DNA of 7,236 nt. It comes from Methylomonas sp. Its GTDB lineage: Bacteria; Pseudomonadota; Gammaproteobacteria; Methylococcales; Methylomonadaceae. The stretch's first letter is position 1. Each line of letters starts with the position of its first letter. A model generated the notes under the pieces. That model saw only the letters and a list, made by a program, of their open reading frames with translations, made no database searches and was not told the origin of the DNA. The stretch lies in contig JALSLS010000438.1 in NCBI GenBank assembly GCA_026988195.1, positions 1 to 7,236 of the forward strand, given 5' to 3'. This document shows, one piece after another, positions 5,702 to 7,236 of the stretch. The position numbers were made by a program, and so were the translations under genes.

Positions 5702-6569
5702 AATTAAAACAATTCTAGTCACTGGTGAAAAGGGGCAGTTGGGGCAATCTTTAAAGACCTTGGTATCAGAATACCCACAATACGATTTTACCTTTACCGG
5801 CAGAGACCAGCTAGATTTAGCGTGTACAGAGAGTATTGATGATTACTTTACAAAAAACAGCTTTGATTTGATCATTAATTGTGCGGCTTATACGGCTGTT
5901 GATAAGGCTGAAGAGCAGCAGGCATTAGCCAATACGATTAATCATCTGGCTGTAAAGCACTTAGCAGAAATCAGCAAGAAAAATAACGCATTATTAGTTC
6001 ATATCAGTACAGATTATGTGTTTGATGGAACAAGCTATAAGCCCTATGTGGAAAATGATGTCACAAACCCGCAAAGTATTTATGGTAAAACTAAGCTTAA
6101 AGGCGAACAGGCTATACAAGCAATAGGATGTGATGCAGTTATTATTCGTACCAGCTGGGTTTACTCAGAATATGGTAATAATTTTGTTAAAACCATGTTG
6201 AGACTAGGGCATGACCGGGAGCAGTTAAACGTCATTTTTGACCAGATTGGATCTCCCACTTACGCAGCCGATTTAGCGACAAGTATTTTAGCAGTTGCTG
6301 ATTCATTCAATAATGAAGCTGAAGGTCAACTGGGTTTGTACCATTACAGTAATGAAGGTGTTTGTAGTTGGTATGATTTTGCAAAAGCAATTTTTGAGCT
6401 CAGTAATACTCAATGTATTGTCTCAGCTATCGAAACTAAAGATTACCCAACCCCAGCAAAACGGCCTCATTATAGCTTGCTCAATAAGGCTAAAATTAAA
6501 CAACACTTTAAAATAAACATACCGTATTGGAAAGACTCCTTACAACTTTGTTTAAATAAACTTCAATAG
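5694..6569 (+). CDS. rfbD: dTDP-4-dehydrorhamnose reductase
   Basis: Predicted 291-residue cytoplasmic short-chain dehydrogenase/reductase (RmlD/RfbD) that reduces dTDP-4-dehydro-L-rhamnose with NAD(P)H to dTDP-L-rhamnose, the last step. The nucleotide-binding GEKGQLG is at 11-17, NCAAYTAVDKAE at 62-73, STDYVFDG at 105-112 and the catalytic Tyr130/Lys134 in IYGKTKLKGE. Further on, RTSWVY (152-157) and the KRPHYS segment (256-261) are typical. I place the start at the ATG at 5694; a TTG at 5673 would add seven hydrophobic residues not expected in the family. Neither start has a clear Shine-Dalgarno site, so translation probably relies on the ribosome finishing rfbC eight bases later. Confidence 0.95.
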   Translation: MPKIKTILVTGEKGQLGQSLKTLVSEYPQYDFTFTGRDQLDLACTESIDDYFTKNSFDLIINCAAYTAVDKAEEQQALANTINHLAVKHLAEISKKNNALLVHISTDYVFDGTSYKPYVENDVTNPQSIYGKTKLKGEQAIQAIGCDAVIIRTSWVYSEYGNNFVKTMLRLGHDREQLNVIFDQIGSPTYAADLATSILAVADSFNNEAEGQLGLYHYSNEGVCSWYDFAKAIFELSNTQCIVSAIETKDYPTPAKRPHYSLLNKAKIKQHFKINIPYWKDSLQLCLNKLQ

Positions 6570-6578
6570 AATAACAAT

Positions 6579-7236
6579 ATGAAAACGATATTAGTGACAG
6601 GTGGTGCAGGGTTTATTGGTTCAGCGGTTATTCGGTATATTATTAAAGAGACCGAATATAGGGTCGTTAATGTTGATAAATTAACCTACGCAGGAAATTT
6701 AGAATCATTAAAAGAAATTTCATCCGGTAAAAACTATAGTTTTGAACAAGTTGATATTTGTAATGGAAAAGAAGTTAAACGCGTGTTTGAGCAATATCAG
6801 CCTGACATTATTATGCATCTTGCTGCCGAATCGCATGTGGACCGATCAATAGATGGGCCTGGCGAGTTTATTCAAACTAATATTGTAGGGACTTATACTT
6901 TATTAGATCAAGCAAGGCTTTATTGGGCTAATTTAGAGGCTGATAAAAAGGTAGATTTTCGTTTTCACCATATTTCTACAGATGAAGTATATGGTGATTT
7001 GCCACACCCAGAAGATGGAAATCAGGGGGATTTACCCTTATTTACAGAAACAACGCCTTATGCGCCAAGTTCGCCTTATTCTGCAAGTAAAGCTAGTTCG
7101 GATCATTTGGTTAGATCATGGCAGCGGACTTTTGGGTTGCCAACATTAGTCACGAATTGTTCAAATAACTATGGGCCATATCATTTCCCTGAAAAGTTAG
7201 TTCCCTTAATCATTCTTAATGCATTAGAAGGCAAGC
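6579..7236 (+). CDS. rfbB: dTDP-glucose 4,6-dehydratase, 3' end cut by the window
   Basis: The first 219 codons of a cytoplasmic NAD-dependent extended SDR enzyme (RmlB/RfbB) that converts dTDP-glucose to dTDP-4-dehydro-6-deoxy-D-glucose, the second step of the pathway. The reading frame is open to the window edge; the family is normally about 350-360 residues, so roughly 60% is visible. Motifs are GGAGFIG (8-14), DKLTYAGN (33-40), HLAAESHVDRS (80-90), STDEVYGD (133-140) with the catalytic Thr-Asp-Glu at 134-136, YSASK (167-171) with Tyr167 and Lys171, and NCSNNYGPY (193-201). It starts nine bases after the rfbD stop without a clear ribosome binding site, consistent with coupling. The usual AESHVDRSI substrate block is intact, so the gene is probably functional. 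Confidence 0.96.
   Translation, partial: MKTILVTGGAGFIGSAVIRYIIKETEYRVVNVDKLTYAGNLESLKEISSGKNYSFEQVDICNGKEVKRVFEQYQPDIIMHLAAESHVDRSIDGPGEFIQTNIVGTYTLLDQARLYWANLEADKKVDFRFHHISTDEVYGDLPHPEDGNQGDLPLFTETTPYAPSSPYSASKASSDHLVRSWQRTFGLPTLVTNCSNNYGPYHFPEKLVPLIILNALEGK

Noticed and set aside
6295..6516. 73-codon plus-strand frame inside rfbD
   Set aside because: It is an out-of-frame shadow of a well-supported enzyme gene.
1..7236. CRISPR arrays, tRNA/rRNA genes, intact insertion sequences
   Set aside because: I saw no regularly spaced direct repeats, no tRNA-like fold and no transposase frame in the window.

Overview
This is a low-GC (by eye about 40%) stretch of a Gram-negative, most likely gammaproteobacterial, chromosome. 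The outer-membrane lipoprotein of the Slp family, the HvfA-type Cys-rich peptide precursor, the double-domain PPK2 enzyme and the dTDP-rhamnose genes fit a gammaproteobacterium. A methanotroph-like (Methylococcales) host is one possibility, but this is inference; nothing here fixes the genus.

Layout. Positions 1-356 hold no convincing gene, only a 20-codon ORF with a good ribosome binding site and a small hairpin. Positions 357-572 are an imperfect, about 216-bp inverted-repeat element (two arms of about 69 bp around a structured loop) that looks like a MITE or a large hairpin; it ends 12 bp past the stop codon of slp. Three genes then run on the minus strand: slp (585-1106), an orphan HvfA-like RiPP precursor (1374-1733) with three EGKC motifs, and an unrecognised 64-residue single-helix membrane protein (1959-2153) followed by a strong hairpin. 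From 2154 the direction switches: a 271-bp divergent intergenic region with several perfect palindromes precedes pap (2425-3909), a two-domain polyphosphate:AMP phosphotransferase. After a 332-bp gap comes a tightly packed plus-strand operon rfbA-rfbC-rfbD-rfbB, the last gene being cut by the window end.

How the genes work together. The four rfb genes encode all four steps from glucose-1-phosphate plus dTTP to dTDP-L-rhamnose, a precursor of O-antigen, capsule or other surface glycans, and probably open a surface-polysaccharide locus extending past the window. Pap regenerates ADP from AMP with polyphosphate and has no evident pathway link with its neighbours. Slp, HvfA and the small membrane protein are all envelope or exported products and may be stress-related, but they have separate, widely spaced transcription units. 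The most notable item is the HvfA-like precursor without the HvfB (DUF692/MNIO) and HvfC (DUF2063) partners usually next to it.
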